Source: Glandiceps talaboti
Lineage: Eukaryota > Hemichordata > Enteropneusta > Spengelidae
Assembly: GCF_964340395.1 (NCBI RefSeq)
Contig: NW_027554293.1
Span: forward strand, 85,001 to 110,000
Length of the DNA stretch: 25,000 bases
Direction: 5' to 3'
Shown here: positions 10,913-20,925 of the stretch, piece by piece
Numbering within the stretch: position 1 is the first letter of the stretch
Layout: each line of letters opens with the position of its first letter
Notes under the pieces: generated by a model
What the model was told of the DNA's origin: nothing
The model's database searches: none
The model's input: only the letters and a program-made list of their open reading frames with translations
Made by a program: the position numbers and the translations under genes

Positions 10913-11454
10913 CTATGTATTCATGAATGGTAATTTTTGTAATTGCTCAAGGTCAGGTTTCAAAAGAAAGCTAGTTAGTTGAATTAATTATGCACTAAAT
11001 ATTGATTTTTGATTACAAATATGGCCGCCAATTACATTTGCATATGTCGAAAAAAAGAACGACATGCATATTTTCCATATGACATGTCACCTTTGTGCCA
11101 GTTTTGAAAGAAATCGGATATTACAAGTCAGAGAAATGACATATTACGGACAGATGGAAGCCCATTGTAATAGTCACACACTTTGGGGGACTAAAAATGC
11201 TTTTGCTGGACAAATTCTGTTCCCTTTTCTAAACATTGTAATCTCTGCTTGACATAGAAATATAACCATAATATTTGTGTTCAAAATTTCAATTGATAAA
11301 TATTGAATCAAACTTTTCTGCTAGCAATACTCGTTTTAGTGATGTGCACAAATTTTAGATTTAGCAAAACCAATTGCAACCTACTGGAGCATTTTGGTTT
11401 ACACCAGTTGTATTTCTATTTTTATTTATACTGCCATTGTAAAAATAATTATTC
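10913..11454. other. No gene recognised
   Basis: Text between the foldback element and the A-rich tandem repeat. A 62-codon frame at 11064-11252 has no start context, splice support or recognisable motif, and I do not call it. Confidence 0.4.
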
Positions 11455-11640
11455 CCATGAAATAAAAACTACTCCATGGTAAAAAAAAAAAATAAAAAAA
11501 ATATCAAATTAAAAAAAAAATCGTTCCATGGAATAAGAACGACTCACATGATAAAAAAAAATAGTCCTATATTTTACAAAAAATATTACATGAAATAAAA
11601 ACTGCTCCCAGGGTAAAGAAATACTCCAATTTTTTTTTTT
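11455..11640. repeat. Degenerate ~65-bp A-rich tandem repeat
   Basis: Three units begin CCATGAAATAAAAACTACTC (11455), CCATGGAATAAGAACGACTC (about 11525) and ACATGAAATAAAAACTGCTC (about 11588). Each is followed by an A-tract. It ends just beyond the predicted poly(A) signal of the minus-strand gene. Confidence 0.75.
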
Positions 11641-11656
11641 AATTTTTTTTTATAGT

Positions 11657-11662
11657 TTTATT
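11657..11662 (-). terminator. Candidate poly(A) signal AATAAA for the 11798-12271 gene
   Basis: TTTATT on the plus strand reads AATAAA on the minus strand, about 135 bases past the TGA stop. The flanks are AT-rich, so a chance hexamer is possible; its position after an otherwise complete gene is what supports it. Confidence 0.45.
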
Positions 11663-11797
11663 TTGAGCGGGTATTTTGTATGTTTTTTGTTTTTGTTTGT
11701 TTTTTCTTCAGGAATTGGTGTTTTGATTTTGATAACATGATACTTTTCTAAATGAAAACCCCTCCCCTCAATTGCAAAACATTTTAATCCTAATTTT

Positions 11798-12271
11798 TCA
11801 TCTGCCCACCCCAATGCTATATTTTTGTCTACTTATTAACAATGAGACTGGCCAAACTGTCTTCCATTGTTCTCCTAACCAAACGCTTATAAAGTACCCA
11901 CGTGCAAAAGACAAAAATAACAGGTCACTTATCCAAACATAACAACAGGTAGACATCACTTCAGGCATTCTCCAATTCCATCTTCTCAAGTCATCCATGG
12001 CAGTCCTTATATTCAACTTCAATTCGTGTAGTAGACGTATACAGCGGCAGACAATGACATGTAGTACAGACAGCAAATACACCCAGAAATACATAACCAT
12101 CTTCTCTTCTAACTTTCTTCCAACCAAACCTCTCAAACTGCAACAAACCACTTCGACCAAACCAAGCATACTTCCAGAAAATCTTCCATCCGTTCTTTCT
12201 CTCACCAGGTCACGTATGTAGCACAGAACTAAGTAATACAGTGTCAGCAGGCAAAGGCATCGGGCATCCAT
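11798..12271 (-). CDS. Unrecognised single-exon 157-residue hydrophobic protein
   Basis: This is the longest open frame in the window and the only one with a full set of gene signals. The chosen start is the ATG at 12271 (MDARCLCLL), in strong context (A at -3, G at +4) and about 30 bases below the expected transcription start. A longer frame to 12298 has no ATG. The protein opens with a hydrophobic stretch (about residues 4-17, CLCLLTLYYLVLCYI), then a basic linker (RDLVRERTDG). Further hydrophobic segments lie at about 70-90 (MYFWVYLLSVLHVIVC) and 120-145 (CCYVWISDLLFLSFARGYF), separated by a charged amphipathic stretch (ELKLNIRTAMDDLRRWNWR). This suggests a small multi-pass or signal-anchored membrane protein. 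I recognise no family. A GTGAGA after codon 20 could be a donor, so a multi-exon gene is possible. Confidence 0.55.
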   Translation of the reverse strand: MDARCLCLLTLYYLVLCYIRDLVRERTDGRFSGSMLGLVEVVCCSLRGLVGRKLEEKMVMYFWVYLLSVLHVIVCRCIRLLHELKLNIRTAMDDLRRWNWRMPEVMSTCCYVWISDLLFLSFARGYFISVWLGEQWKTVWPVSLLISRQKYSIGVGR

Positions 12272-12325
12272 CTTTTTTGTAGCGTGAGCTGCGGTCAAAG
12301 ACGGCTTTCACAACGGGATAACTCT

Positions 12326-12377
12326 CTATATATACACAACTCCAGGTGTTAAATTCCAATTGTCAATGAGAACCAAT
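12326..12377 (-). promoter_or_regulatory. TATA box and two CCAAT boxes of the minus-strand gene
   Basis: On the minus strand TATATATAG (complement of 12326-12334) lies about 55 bases before the ATG, placing the transcription start near 12300. Two ATTGG (inverted CCAAT) elements sit upstream, complementary to CCAAT at 12356-12360 and 12373-12377, at roughly -55 and -75. The spacing of CCAAT, TATA, start site and ATG is canonical for an RNA polymerase II promoter. Confidence 0.6.
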
Positions 12378-12418
12378 CACAATAAAGGCATCCCCAAACC
12401 ACCCGCTTTGAATTGACA

Positions 12419-12431
12419 TTTTGGCGGGAAA
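12419..12431 (+). promoter_or_regulatory. E2F-like site TTTTGGCGGGAAA
   Basis: This matches the classical E2F element TTTGGCGGGAAA exactly. It lies about 120 bases upstream of the predicted start of the minus-strand gene. A further CCAAT (about 12495) lies beyond it, so the region may act in both directions, but no convincing plus-strand first exon follows. Confidence 0.45.
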
Positions 12432-12434
12432 CAA

Positions 12435-14440
12435 TTGTCTAATGATATCCACTCATAGTGACGCGAGGTATTGCACCTGTTGTAATGAGAAACAGCCAAT
12501 CAAAGTGCACAGTACAAATTGTTTTCTTTCTGTGAATTTACAAGTATTTCAAAAAACATCATTGCATAACATACACGGGGGTTCACACTACACTAATAAA
12601 TTGTTTGTCTCGAAATGCAAATACGGAAATTTGGCAATATACGTTTGCGAAAGTGCTCAGAACGCAGAAGTCAGGATGTGTTTCCCCCGTTTGAATTACA
12701 TTCCGTAAGTATAACATGTCATAAAATGTAAATACGATCAGTACGATTTCACCGGTACCTGCAGCATCGAACGTACATTTATTGGCGACACAATTCAGTA
12801 TCACCAGTACCTCTGTTGACCTGTATTAAAAGAATTTTTTTTGAGAATTTATACGCTGTCAGTCAGATTTACTGTCTTTTTATGGTGACAGTTTTTACAT
12901 TATTGATTACTGAACACGGCTTCAGACTTATTTGTTGTCGTCTAGCTTATATACAAGTTTCCATCCCATATCCATTGACTCCTCAACACGTCATCAATAT
13001 AATTTAGTAAGCTTATTTATTTTTTTTACAAATAAACTGACGCAAGTAATAATCCCAGAATGTAATGTAAACATGTGTTCCATAAATAGTTCAGACATAA
13101 ACGTAACTGCGATTTTCCACATCTCTATGTTAACGTCGCAGTTTTTACAATCCGGGATACAAGAAAACATTTTTAGTTCTATTTCAGCAATTGCATTATT
13201 TTCCTCCCGTTTAAAATCAGTTATAGTCTATATTCCATGTTTTCTCTTAATTCCAGAATGATTTACAAAATATACAATAAACTATTGTATTATATTAGTT
13301 TCAGTGCACACATTTGAGGGCGTTCTACATAATTTAAGATAATTTATACAGGGGATTTCTTCAACATTCTATTATAGTTAATGCTAAATTGATAAGATGT
13401 CATCTAATTGTTTATGCATCAAATATTGGGCTTGCGTTATGAATACCAAGAGATGGTTAAGTTTCCTTGGTAGTATATATAATACTGTAAGTACCATTTA
13501 CATTGTAATATACTGAAGAAAGATATAAAAAAATCAGATAACGACCGTTTAAAAGAGTTATACGTTATAATATAATAATAATAATAATAATAATGTCACT
13601 ATTTATTTCGCGACTGAGTGCACAATTTAACGCTTTGATTGATAATTCACGTTTATCAACTAAGGGAAAAGTCACTCTTTAGTATAGTCTGGTTTTCTTT
13701 GAGTAATGTTCAAATGTCTAGTATTTGTTTTTCATTGAGCGATCTAAGATTGAAAATCACCAAAGTTGCGCATCTATTTGAACCGCCAGCAATTGTTATC
13801 ACATCGCCACCTATTGGCAGCGAAAATGAATGCTACCGCATATCATATGTGTACTGTATGTATGTGTTCACACATTAGTATATATCTGTGTAATAAGCTA
13901 CACAGACTTAGGAGACGGGGCAGGTCACCGACACCATGGGCACTAATTGCGGTTAAAACAAATGTTATAATAAATTACAATAGCCTACTCTGAATATGAG
14001 AGTGTAATCTCACTCGTTAACATAAATAAACAGTTGATACAAAACATTTCAATACAAAAAGCAAACATGAATTGACTTTCAAAAAACACCACCGGATCAA
14101 TTTCAAATAATTTACATGAATACAGTACGTTATTCTTAAATGACATTACGTCTCATTTTATCAAATACAAAATATGAACAGGCGATTTAAATCGACGGAT
14201 ATAAAATGGGACGACTTTTTCTCAACAACAATAAATGTTACTGGCAAGTTTAGATAGAGTATAACATAGCTATAATAAAACTGCCGTGGAGTTACCGTAC
14301 ACTGGAATAGAGAAAAGAAAGTTCACATAGACAGAATAAACCCGATAGCTTCAGACAAAAATACCCACGCAATTCACAAATATTTGTTAACGATAACTAA
14401 GCAAATATTTGAACTTGATAATTCACGGAAAGCAATGAAT
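12435..14440. other. No gene recognised; (TAA)n at 13570-13594
   Basis: Several 60-110-codon frames occur on the plus strand between 12421 and 13993, but they begin without good starts, overlap each other and show no motif. A short (TAA)8 microsatellite lies at 13570-13594. The DNA is richer in CpG than the AT-rich parts to the left, which may indicate unique sequence. Confidence 0.4.
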
Positions 14441-14443
14441 TAG

Positions 14444-14703
14444 CAATTTAACGTAGAAATCCCTAGAAGGAGAGTCTTGTCCCTAGACGGACAAAGCTAT
14501 GTCCCTCCTCACAATTCTGGCAGACAAAACACGAAGTTCGAGAGCAACGAATCGAAGGATGTCAGTGTTTATAGAACGTGGGAAATGTTGGCTGTTTTAG
14601 CAGTGATAGCAAACTTATGTGTCGTATATATCCACTTATATTACCTTGAAAATTATTTTCTCAAGACAAGCTTCTTTGTCAATGTTAACAACATGTACTC
14701 AAG
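14444..14703 (+). pseudogene. Membrane-anchor first exon, copy C (initiator lost)
   Basis: This frame is open from 14444 to an AG|GTAAGATAG donor at 14703/14704. From TTG at 14477 it reads L-SLDGQSYVPPHNSG, a ~35-residue polar tail. Then come VYRTWEM, a hydrophobic segment (LAVLAVIANLCVVYIHLYYL) and KTSFFVNVNNMYSR. The tail aligns with copy B, which has ATG where this copy has TTG, so the ancestral start codon seems lost. An ATG at 14585 would give a signal-peptide-like start instead. The predicted topology is a type II signal anchor or a signal peptide. The FF..........M pattern after the segment recalls the N-terminus of collagen prolyl 4-hydroxylase alpha chains, as an inference only. Confidence 0.6.
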
Positions 14704-14893
14704 GTAAGATAGGAATTCTTTTCTTGTCAAATAAGATATCCAAAGGTATATATTTTCAATACTTTCGCTGATTTTATTCTCCAAAGTTATGGAGCGTTGT
14801 TTGTACTATGTCTATACATAGAGTAATGAATCGCTGATCAAAAGACAACCCATAAATTTATGTATGATTAATTTCTTTTTATCATTTCAACAG

Positions 14894-15217
14894 GGAATCG
14901 TGAAAAATTGAAGAATTGAACAAATGGAAGACAGAACTTGAACAGAAGCAGAGGGGAGTTTATGACAAACAAGACGGAGTAGAAGAGAAACTCGAAGATC
15001 ATGAGAAAAGAAATTAAATACTTGACGGCACTCAACAACAGCTACAAAATCCAATCCAAAAATGAACTCGTACAGAGAAAGAGATCTGAGATAAGAGAGA
15101 TAACAGTCTTCATGAAAACGACCTCATCAATAACTTTAGTCCGATGGATATGGGTATTGCTTCAAATGTTGTACTTGGTTTAATCAGGGTTCAGAACTAT
15201 TTGTCAGCAATTATTCA
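14894..15217 (+). pseudogene. Second exon, copy C: helical KxEExxKW region with in-frame stops
   Basis: A strong acceptor (TTTCTTTTTATCATTTCAACAG) ends at 14893. Splicing from the 14703 donor keeps one frame through to TAG at 15215, interrupted by TGA (14901), TAA, TGA and TGA. Between the stops the residues stay gene-like: KIEELNKWKTELEQ, GVEEKLEDHEKRN, ENDLINNFSPMDMGIAS, LGLIRVQNYLSA. KIEELNKW resembles the KLEQIKKW motif of prolyl 4-hydroxylase alpha N-terminal domains. FSPMD..........RVQNY loosely resembles their FP.D...AA..L.RLQ..Y motif. The first stop lies in TCGTGA and could derive from CGA by a CpG transition. This is probably a dead copy. Confidence 0.5.
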
Positions 15218-15830
15218 AAACTAGTGACCTTACGGACACGTGAGCTTAAAGAGGGGTCATATGTGACTGGAAGTTTGTATCGCACTCCATCTCTACCTCA
15301 GTCGAAAATTTCAAGTCACGAATTTCACGTTTGTGTTGGAACAAAAGCTTAACACAATACATTGGTTCACCAACAAAGTTGTATTTAGCTTGTATCATAT
15401 TTATGAATATACATATAGTATGTGGGCATATACTATATGGGATACCGATATGTGTGAACAATTATACTTACACAGTGTGTGGGTATACGTATATACTGTT
15501 ATGTATATGAACACATATATACGGAATATAGATATCAAAGTATATGGATACATATATGCATAGCCATGGTATGAAGGGCGCCCAAATTTGTTTTTACTTT
15601 GAATTCTTGTTTTATTCCAGTGGTTTACAGTGTAATTACGCATGTGTCATATTTTGACTGTCAACTGCCACCTGTTGATACATAGGCCATTTCATGACAC
15701 ACAGATCTACATTTCATTCATTTGTCTTTGTAACTAAAACAATCACCTGGATTTCGATTGACAATGTAAACATACTTGTTATGTTGATAATGAGAAGAAC
15801 TTCTAGAGTTTTCAATTAATCACTGACAAC
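15218..15830. other. TA/TG-rich low-complexity region (15395-15565)
   Basis: An imperfect alternation of ATATAC, GTATAT and TGTG covers 15395-15565 and produces Tyr-rich frames on both strands. No supported exon is seen between copy C and copy B. Confidence 0.5.
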
Positions 15831-15921
15831 AGTGGCCGTTCTATTAAATCGTAATCGTCGTGCGGGTGAAGTTTGTAAATCTGGTGTTGGAAGAGTCAGC
15901 CCGTGTTTTCCTCTCCTTAGA

Positions 15922-16233
15922 ATGTCGTTGAGTGCTCCCTACTGTCGCCCTGGTGGACATAGCAATCACGGAGCCGCGCCTCTGGACCCAGCCTCTGGAG
16001 AGACAAGGCCCGTGCTGCGGAGAACGCGATGTGTTCGAATAGCAACTCACTTTCAGAAGTCGAACATAGTTACTATGCACAACGAAAGTTGTCAATGTAA
16101 ATAGAACGTGGAAATGTTGGACTGTTTTAGCAGTGATAGCAAACTTACATGTCGTATATATCCACTTTTATTACCTTGAAAATGATTTTCTCCAGACGAA
16201 CTTCTTTGTCCATATTAACGACACGTACTCAAG
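15922..16233 (+). pseudogene. Membrane-anchor first exon, copy B (frameshifted)
   Basis: The ATG at 15922 follows a pyrimidine-rich acceptor-like stretch (TTTTCCTCTCCTTAG). It starts MSLSAPYCRPGGHSNHG, alignable with the tail of copy C (.SL....Y..P.HN). The frame runs on through HFQKSNIVTMHNE and ends at TAG near 16103. The membrane segment (RTWKCWTVLAVIANL, FYYLENDFLQ) is open in the next frame from about 16073 to the AG|GTAAGATAG donor at 16233. Compared with copy C, about 5 bases are missing near 16085, which accounts for the frame change. The anchor itself has no stop here, unlike copy A. Confidence 0.6.
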
Positions 16234-17829
16234 GTAAGATAGAAAGTCTTTTCTTGTCAAATAAGATATCCAAATCTATATCTATTTCAAGACTGAATTT
16301 ACTCATGTTATTCTCCAAAGTTGAGGTGCGTTGTTTGTAATATGCATTCCTTTGATCATACAGGTGATTAGTAATACCATTTATTAAGTTATTGATGACA
16401 AAGAGAAGTAGACTAAAGATTCACACACTCATCATTCTTAGTTGAAACTAAATATTTTCACTTGCCATTTTAATGTAAGATCTAACCGTAAGCTTATTTG
16501 TCTGAGAAGCAAAACTAGCCGAAGATTTTAAATTGTTTTTGTATTCATTTACTCTTGAACAGTATAAAGTGTGAAATGTGGCCAGTAACTATAGTATGGT
16601 CGTTCATATATTTATATGTCTGAATATACATTAACTGGGACCCCTCCAGATAAGAGAGTTGATTTGTTGTTTGTAGTACAATGATACTACTGTCTTGTAA
16701 AACTGTTGCATATGTCAATGAGAGTAAATGAGAGTCAAACAGTCAAAAGTGCACGTGAGCAAGTAGAGTTTATTTTCGACAATTTAAATTTCTTGAAACA
16801 TTTACTTTCGTCGAAAAATTGGAAGAAAAGTTCGTAAATCACCAACAAATTTCAACAAAAATGAAAACTTATCTCAATAAAATAATGTTAACATGAAATA
16901 GAAAATGTGTTTCCTTCGAAATACTACAAATAAATAGTTAAAGATCCAACCCTCTCCCCACATCACATCACAACTAACAGTGGTGGCAGTGGTGGGATGC
17001 CAAAAAATCATAAAAGAAATGCAATAAATAGATAATAGAAGATTGGTCATAGTAACATTTGACCCTCCCCTTAATTCGATTTCATAAAATACTACACCCC
17101 ACACCCCCAACCAAAATTCTCACTCGGTACCCCCGCCGGCCAAACTCTACAGGTATTAGTGAAGAAAAAGAATACTATTCTTAGCCTGTACGGCTTGGCA
17201 TGGAGGAGTGGCTTGAAATTTTAGTGATAGAGATTTAAATGAAAGTCATCAAAAATCGCAAATATCTTAATTAATAAATCTAACTTCACAATTGTTACGT
17301 TTGTATTTTTAAAAGGCTAAATCTCACTTTTTTATTAAACAAGCAAGCTGGAGGCGAAGATTTTACATAATCTTTATCAACGAGTGCGGGCGCTGTTCAA
17401 TGTATGTTGAACACCCATAAACCTGTGCGTTACACTGGGCGACGTACTATAGTCTATGGTGTTTTCCTAAATGATATGAATCCTGCTACTAGTACTACAG
17501 ATGTATCAATAGACGCTCTATACTAGAAGACAATTTAGGGACCGGTCAGTTTCTCCAGCCTGGGGGGGGGGGGGTGTGGATTCTTAAATCGGGCCGACAA
17601 AAAGTCACTGACCCCCCCTATCTGTAAAACCCAAAACAGGCTGACCCCCCCCCCCTATCACTTAATTCTAAAACATGATGACCCCCCCCCCCATATATGA
17701 TATTCGCATGAGTGACAGGTATTTTTTGATCGTGACTCAGTGTGGACTGCTTGACTGTCTTGCATCTACTTTATAAGATCCCGGGTTAGCACTATCATAA
17801 TTATAATTATTGACTACACAGGGTAAATA

Positions 17830-18910
17830 TATTTGAAAAGGAGTTTAATAGCATCTTGACAGTAAAAGGTAGGGGGAAAGCTTGAGAAGGGAATATGTAC
17901 AGCTGTCATGGGGGGTCCTTGGGGGTCTCCCCCTAGAAGCTCAGGAGGTTTTTAACTCTGAAAAGTCAATTTTGAGACTATTCAGACATTTTTAGAAAAT
18001 CATTTCCAAGCTTTACAAGACAGCACCAACATGTAAAAAGCAACTACATAAGGTTGAAATATTTTTGAAATATAGTTTGATAGGATCTTGACAGTAAGAG
18101 GTAGGGGAGAGATCTTGAGACTGGGAAGTGTACACCTCATGGGGGGGGGGGGGGAGGTCCTAGGCGGTCTCCCCCTAGAAGCCCTGGAGGTTTTTTCCCT
18201 GAAAAGTCAATTTTGAGACTATTCAGACCCTTTCAGACAATAATTTCCAAGCCTTACAAGACAACACCAACATGTAAAAAACAACTACATAGGGTTGAAA
18301 TACTTTTGAAATATACTTTGATAGCATCTTGACAGTAAGAGGGGAAGAGCTTGAGACTGGGATATGTCCACCTCATGCGGGGGGTCTGAGGGGGTCTCCC
18401 TCTAGAAGCCCTGAAGGATTTTTACTCTTATAGCCAATATTTACGCTATTTAGACCCTTCAAGCAATAACTTAATCCATGCTTTACAAGACAGCAAGTAT
18501 CAGAAACTATTCTTTATAACTTACACTAAGGGTTGAAATATGTTCTTAAAAAGTTAAATGGCATCATTATATACATGTAGGTCAGCACATCTAATGGTAG
18601 TATCATTGGTAGGGGAGATTTGGAGATTAAGGCAATTTTAGACTATCTTGGCAAACATTTCACATCTTGAAAAGACAATATCATCTCAAATTAGAATAGG
18701 GTGAAAATATTTAAGAAAAGTTTAATACCATTATGACAGTAAAAAGGTTTTTGGTGAATCTGATTGTTGGTTGAATGCATGAGTGACCTCTGGGGGTGAG
18801 GAAGTCCTTGGGGTTTTCCCCCTGGCAGATATGGAGTTTTTTGCTTGAGATACTAAGGCAATGTTTAGGTTATTCATAACCTTTGAGGTAATATTTCCAA
18901 GCTTCGAAAA
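17830..18910. repeat. Diverging ~235-bp tandem units inside the TIR element
   Basis: Each unit carries GACTATTCAGACCCTTT, AATTTCCAAGC.TTACAAGACA, GGTTGAAATA.TTTTGAAATA, ATCTTGACAGTAAGAGG and ACCTCATG.GGGGGTC..GGGGTCTCCC. Starts of the GAGACTATT motif at 17974 and 18214 are 240 bp apart. Further units near 18443, 18630 and 18850 are increasingly degenerate. The deleted copy at 4088-4645 keeps two units. Confidence 0.85.
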
Positions 18911-19168
18911 GCTAAGTAAACCTAAATGTACATTTTAAATGAGTTTCCTATATCACATAAAATAGACATGTAACATTAGTATAGGGGCATTAATATATGT
19001 ATAATAAAGTCACCGGTATGTTAGAGAACTTTAGGTGGTCATACCTAGTGTATAATAGAAACTGGAATCTGATGAGATGTGGTGATTTGTAGTGTCAATA
19101 ACATGACGAGTAGAACAATTTAGATTAACTTCATTTATAAACTATCTATGAAAATTGCCGTTACGAAA

Positions 19169-19468
19169 CCTTCAATTCACAAGTTCACTTTTGCCCCAAA
19201 CTGCAATATAAGTGAAGCATTGATTGTGAAACAGCCAAGCATTTACATGACATGTTCTGTAATTAGTGTGGTAGCTAGGTAATACATGTATATGTATATG
19301 TATAGTTATGTTTGAACTAATAAGTAATATTAAAGAATTCATGTAAGAAACAGGGACAAGAACAAATATTGACATGTACCACATTTCAGACAAGGCTATA
19401 TGCCATTGTAGAAAGGATTTTTTTCTTCCATCACAATTTAAAACACAATGACCCCTCCCTATCCACAA
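19169..19468. other. Unique interior of the TIR element, no gene
   Basis: A 98-codon minus-strand frame here overlaps the subterminal repeat shared with 4504-4560 and has no transposase-like motif. I do not call it coding. Confidence 0.5.
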
Positions 19469-19694
19469 TGTTCAAAACAGCATGACCCCCCTACTGCCAA
19501 TTTCAAAAACAGGGTGACCCCCCCTACCAATCCACCCCCCCAGGCCGAAGAAACTGACCGGTCCCTTAAAGGTAGGGGAAATATATTCAAGACAAAAAAT
19601 TGCAATATTTAGACTGTAGACAAGGAACACAACAAATTACGAAATACTACGCGGACATGAGCACTCCGTGACGACTGTCCAAACACATTTTATT

Positions 19695-19913
19695 AGTGTT
19701 CAAAGATCTTTTGAAAGTGACAGATGCCTGGCCTGACATAACACTTTTCAAAGATGCCAGACTGTTTCTTCAGGACGAGACTCGGGGACTGCAATCCATG
19801 GATACATATTATTCTTCAATTTCCAATGCGAAATGTAGCTATAAACTCCAGACGACAGTACCGCAAGCAGCAATGGATAAAATTCTTCGAAAATGTAACC
19901 TCTTTATCATTAT
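19695..19913 (+). pseudogene. Downstream exon, copy B (open frame)
   Basis: After CACATTTTATTAG the frame reads FKDLLKVTDAWPDITLFKDA, then RLFLQDETRGLQSMDTYYSS and a basic stretch (MDKILRKC). It stays open to a possible donor ATG|GTAACC at about 19913. In copy A the Trp codon of AWPD is TGA. The FKDLLKVTDAWPD segment resembles the AFKLLKRL.TDWP motif of prolyl 4-hydroxylase alpha N-terminal domains, and LQSMDTYY their L.RLQDTY. These similarities are by eye and short. Selection or expression is not shown, and since the first exon of this copy is frameshifted I list it as a pseudogene part. Confidence 0.4.
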
Positions 19914-19951
19914 GGTAACCCATATCTATGTTTTATTCTCGCCTCTCTCCA

Positions 19952-20030
19952 GGAAACCAGGAGACAGTTGAACATTCCGTTCAGTCAACTGAAATGCACG
20001 ATTGACTACGTCAGAGACCCAGGTCCATGA
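19952..20030 (+). pseudogene. Possible further exon after CTCTCTCCAG (copy B; same in copy A)
   Basis: A good acceptor (TTCTCGCCTCTCTCCAG) precedes a frame reading ETRRQLNIPFSQLKCTIDYV, then RDPGP and TGA. A donor CAG|GT lies just before the stop. LKC.IDYVRDPGPYLK, allowing one base slip, recalls the L.CRY....PfL...P.K.E segment that precedes the catalytic domain of prolyl 4-hydroxylase alpha chains. The copy A sequence (about 2338-2418) is identical here. Weak evidence on its own; it gains some weight from the order of motifs. Confidence 0.3.
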
Positions 20031-20208
20031 TATCTGAAGACGTCATCTGCGTAAAACCTGAAGTTGAAATGGATCATTGTGACAATAGCTCCATATAAAT
20101 GGATGCAGAAACATTTTAATACTATGTGTCTATGAGATTTAAGCTACCATTTGTGGCTATTTTATACAGTAACACAGAAAGTTTTTTTTTGCAGGAAAAA
20201 GCACATAA

Positions 20209-20322
20209 GTAAGTAAGTAAGTGAGTGAGTGAGTGAGTGAGTGAGTTAGTGAACTGTGACAGACAGGCAGACAAACAAATAAACAAACAAACACATATGT
20301 ACGTACGTACGTACGTACGTAC
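20209..20322. repeat. GTGA and GTAC microsatellites, copy B
   Basis: Three GTAA, six GTGA (20221-20244) and exactly six GTAC units (20299-20322), against two, eight and twelve in copy A. Confidence 0.95.
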
Positions 20323-20925
20323 AGGCCTGTATAATACTATTGAAATAATATACTATGTTTCTATATATCTATACAAACACCATTATAGGTATATTATGTC
20401 AATTATCATGACTATGAACCACTTAGTACCAGTTTATGGCTTTCAATGAATAAAAAGAAGTAAAAAGAACTTCAGTAGGTCTCAGTAGGTGAAATGAATT
20501 ACAAAATTTACGTTTTAGCATTGAACCTAATCTGAATGACTATTTCCACAGTTGCAGTTGACCTCTAGGTGGCAGTATGATCACTGCAGCCAATTATAAA
20601 TGTTTGGTACTGTGTGCCCCTATCTCTGGTTGATCTTGATTTGGGATTACAGTGTCAGATGTTGATATCCTCTGTGATCTTTCTTAAAAATACATGCTAG
20701 AATGTGTCAATATAAAATGGAAATGGAGTCCCAGTCAATGTTATGCTTGTATAGTATTGAGTGTTTAGCTAAAGGAACATCACATACACTATTGTGTGAG
20801 TGTAACATGATTATTAAAGTGGCACAGGCTGACAATCATATATGTCTGTAAACGTGAAAATACTTACAAAACCTTCAATGTACTTAATATTCTAGTATAA
20901 TGTTAATGTTGATGTATACCTTCTA

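Larger units (their letters stand above)
17538..19565. mobile_element. Complete non-autonomous Harbinger-like TIR element with TTA target duplication
   Basis: The ends are GGGACCGGTCAGTTTCTCC (17538 on) and the inverted copy ending GAAACTGACCGGTCCC (19565). These make 30-bp TIRs with two mismatches. TTA precedes (17535-17537) and follows (19566-19568), while copy A shows the uninterrupted CAATTTAAAGG at 1936-1946. The insertion, its borders and a 3-bp duplication are therefore directly visible. TTA/TAA targets are the rule in PIF/Harbinger elements; CACTA elements also make 3-bp duplications. No transposase frame exists. The interior has TGACCCCCC units near both ends and diverging ~235-bp tandem units between. 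Confidence 0.88.
16015..20925 (+). repeat. Segmental duplication, copy B
   Basis: This is the partner of 204-3365, in the same orientation. It is longer because a 2,028-bp transposon (17538-19565) has inserted. It lacks the 196-bp segment of copy A and a 27-bp segment present in copy A at about 241-268. After TTCTA at 20925 it continues TGACATCACAATTTG, with no hammerhead/TA structure, so the right-hand junction differs between copies. Confidence 0.95.

Noticed and set aside
12421-12708. 95-codon plus-strand frame beginning at the E2F-like site
   Set aside because: It starts at a TTG, overlaps the promoter region, and has no recognisable motif or splice support.
12932-13261. 109-codon plus-strand frame
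   Set aside because: No proper ATG context, composition typical of AT-rich non-coding DNA, no splice sites of note.
15401-15643. Tyr-rich frames on both strands
   Set aside because: Caused by the TA/TG-rich low-complexity sequence.
16874-17110. 78-codon minus-strand frame in copy B as a gene
   Set aside because: The equivalent stretch of copy A (about 1294-1500) differs by indels that break it, and it lacks a motif.
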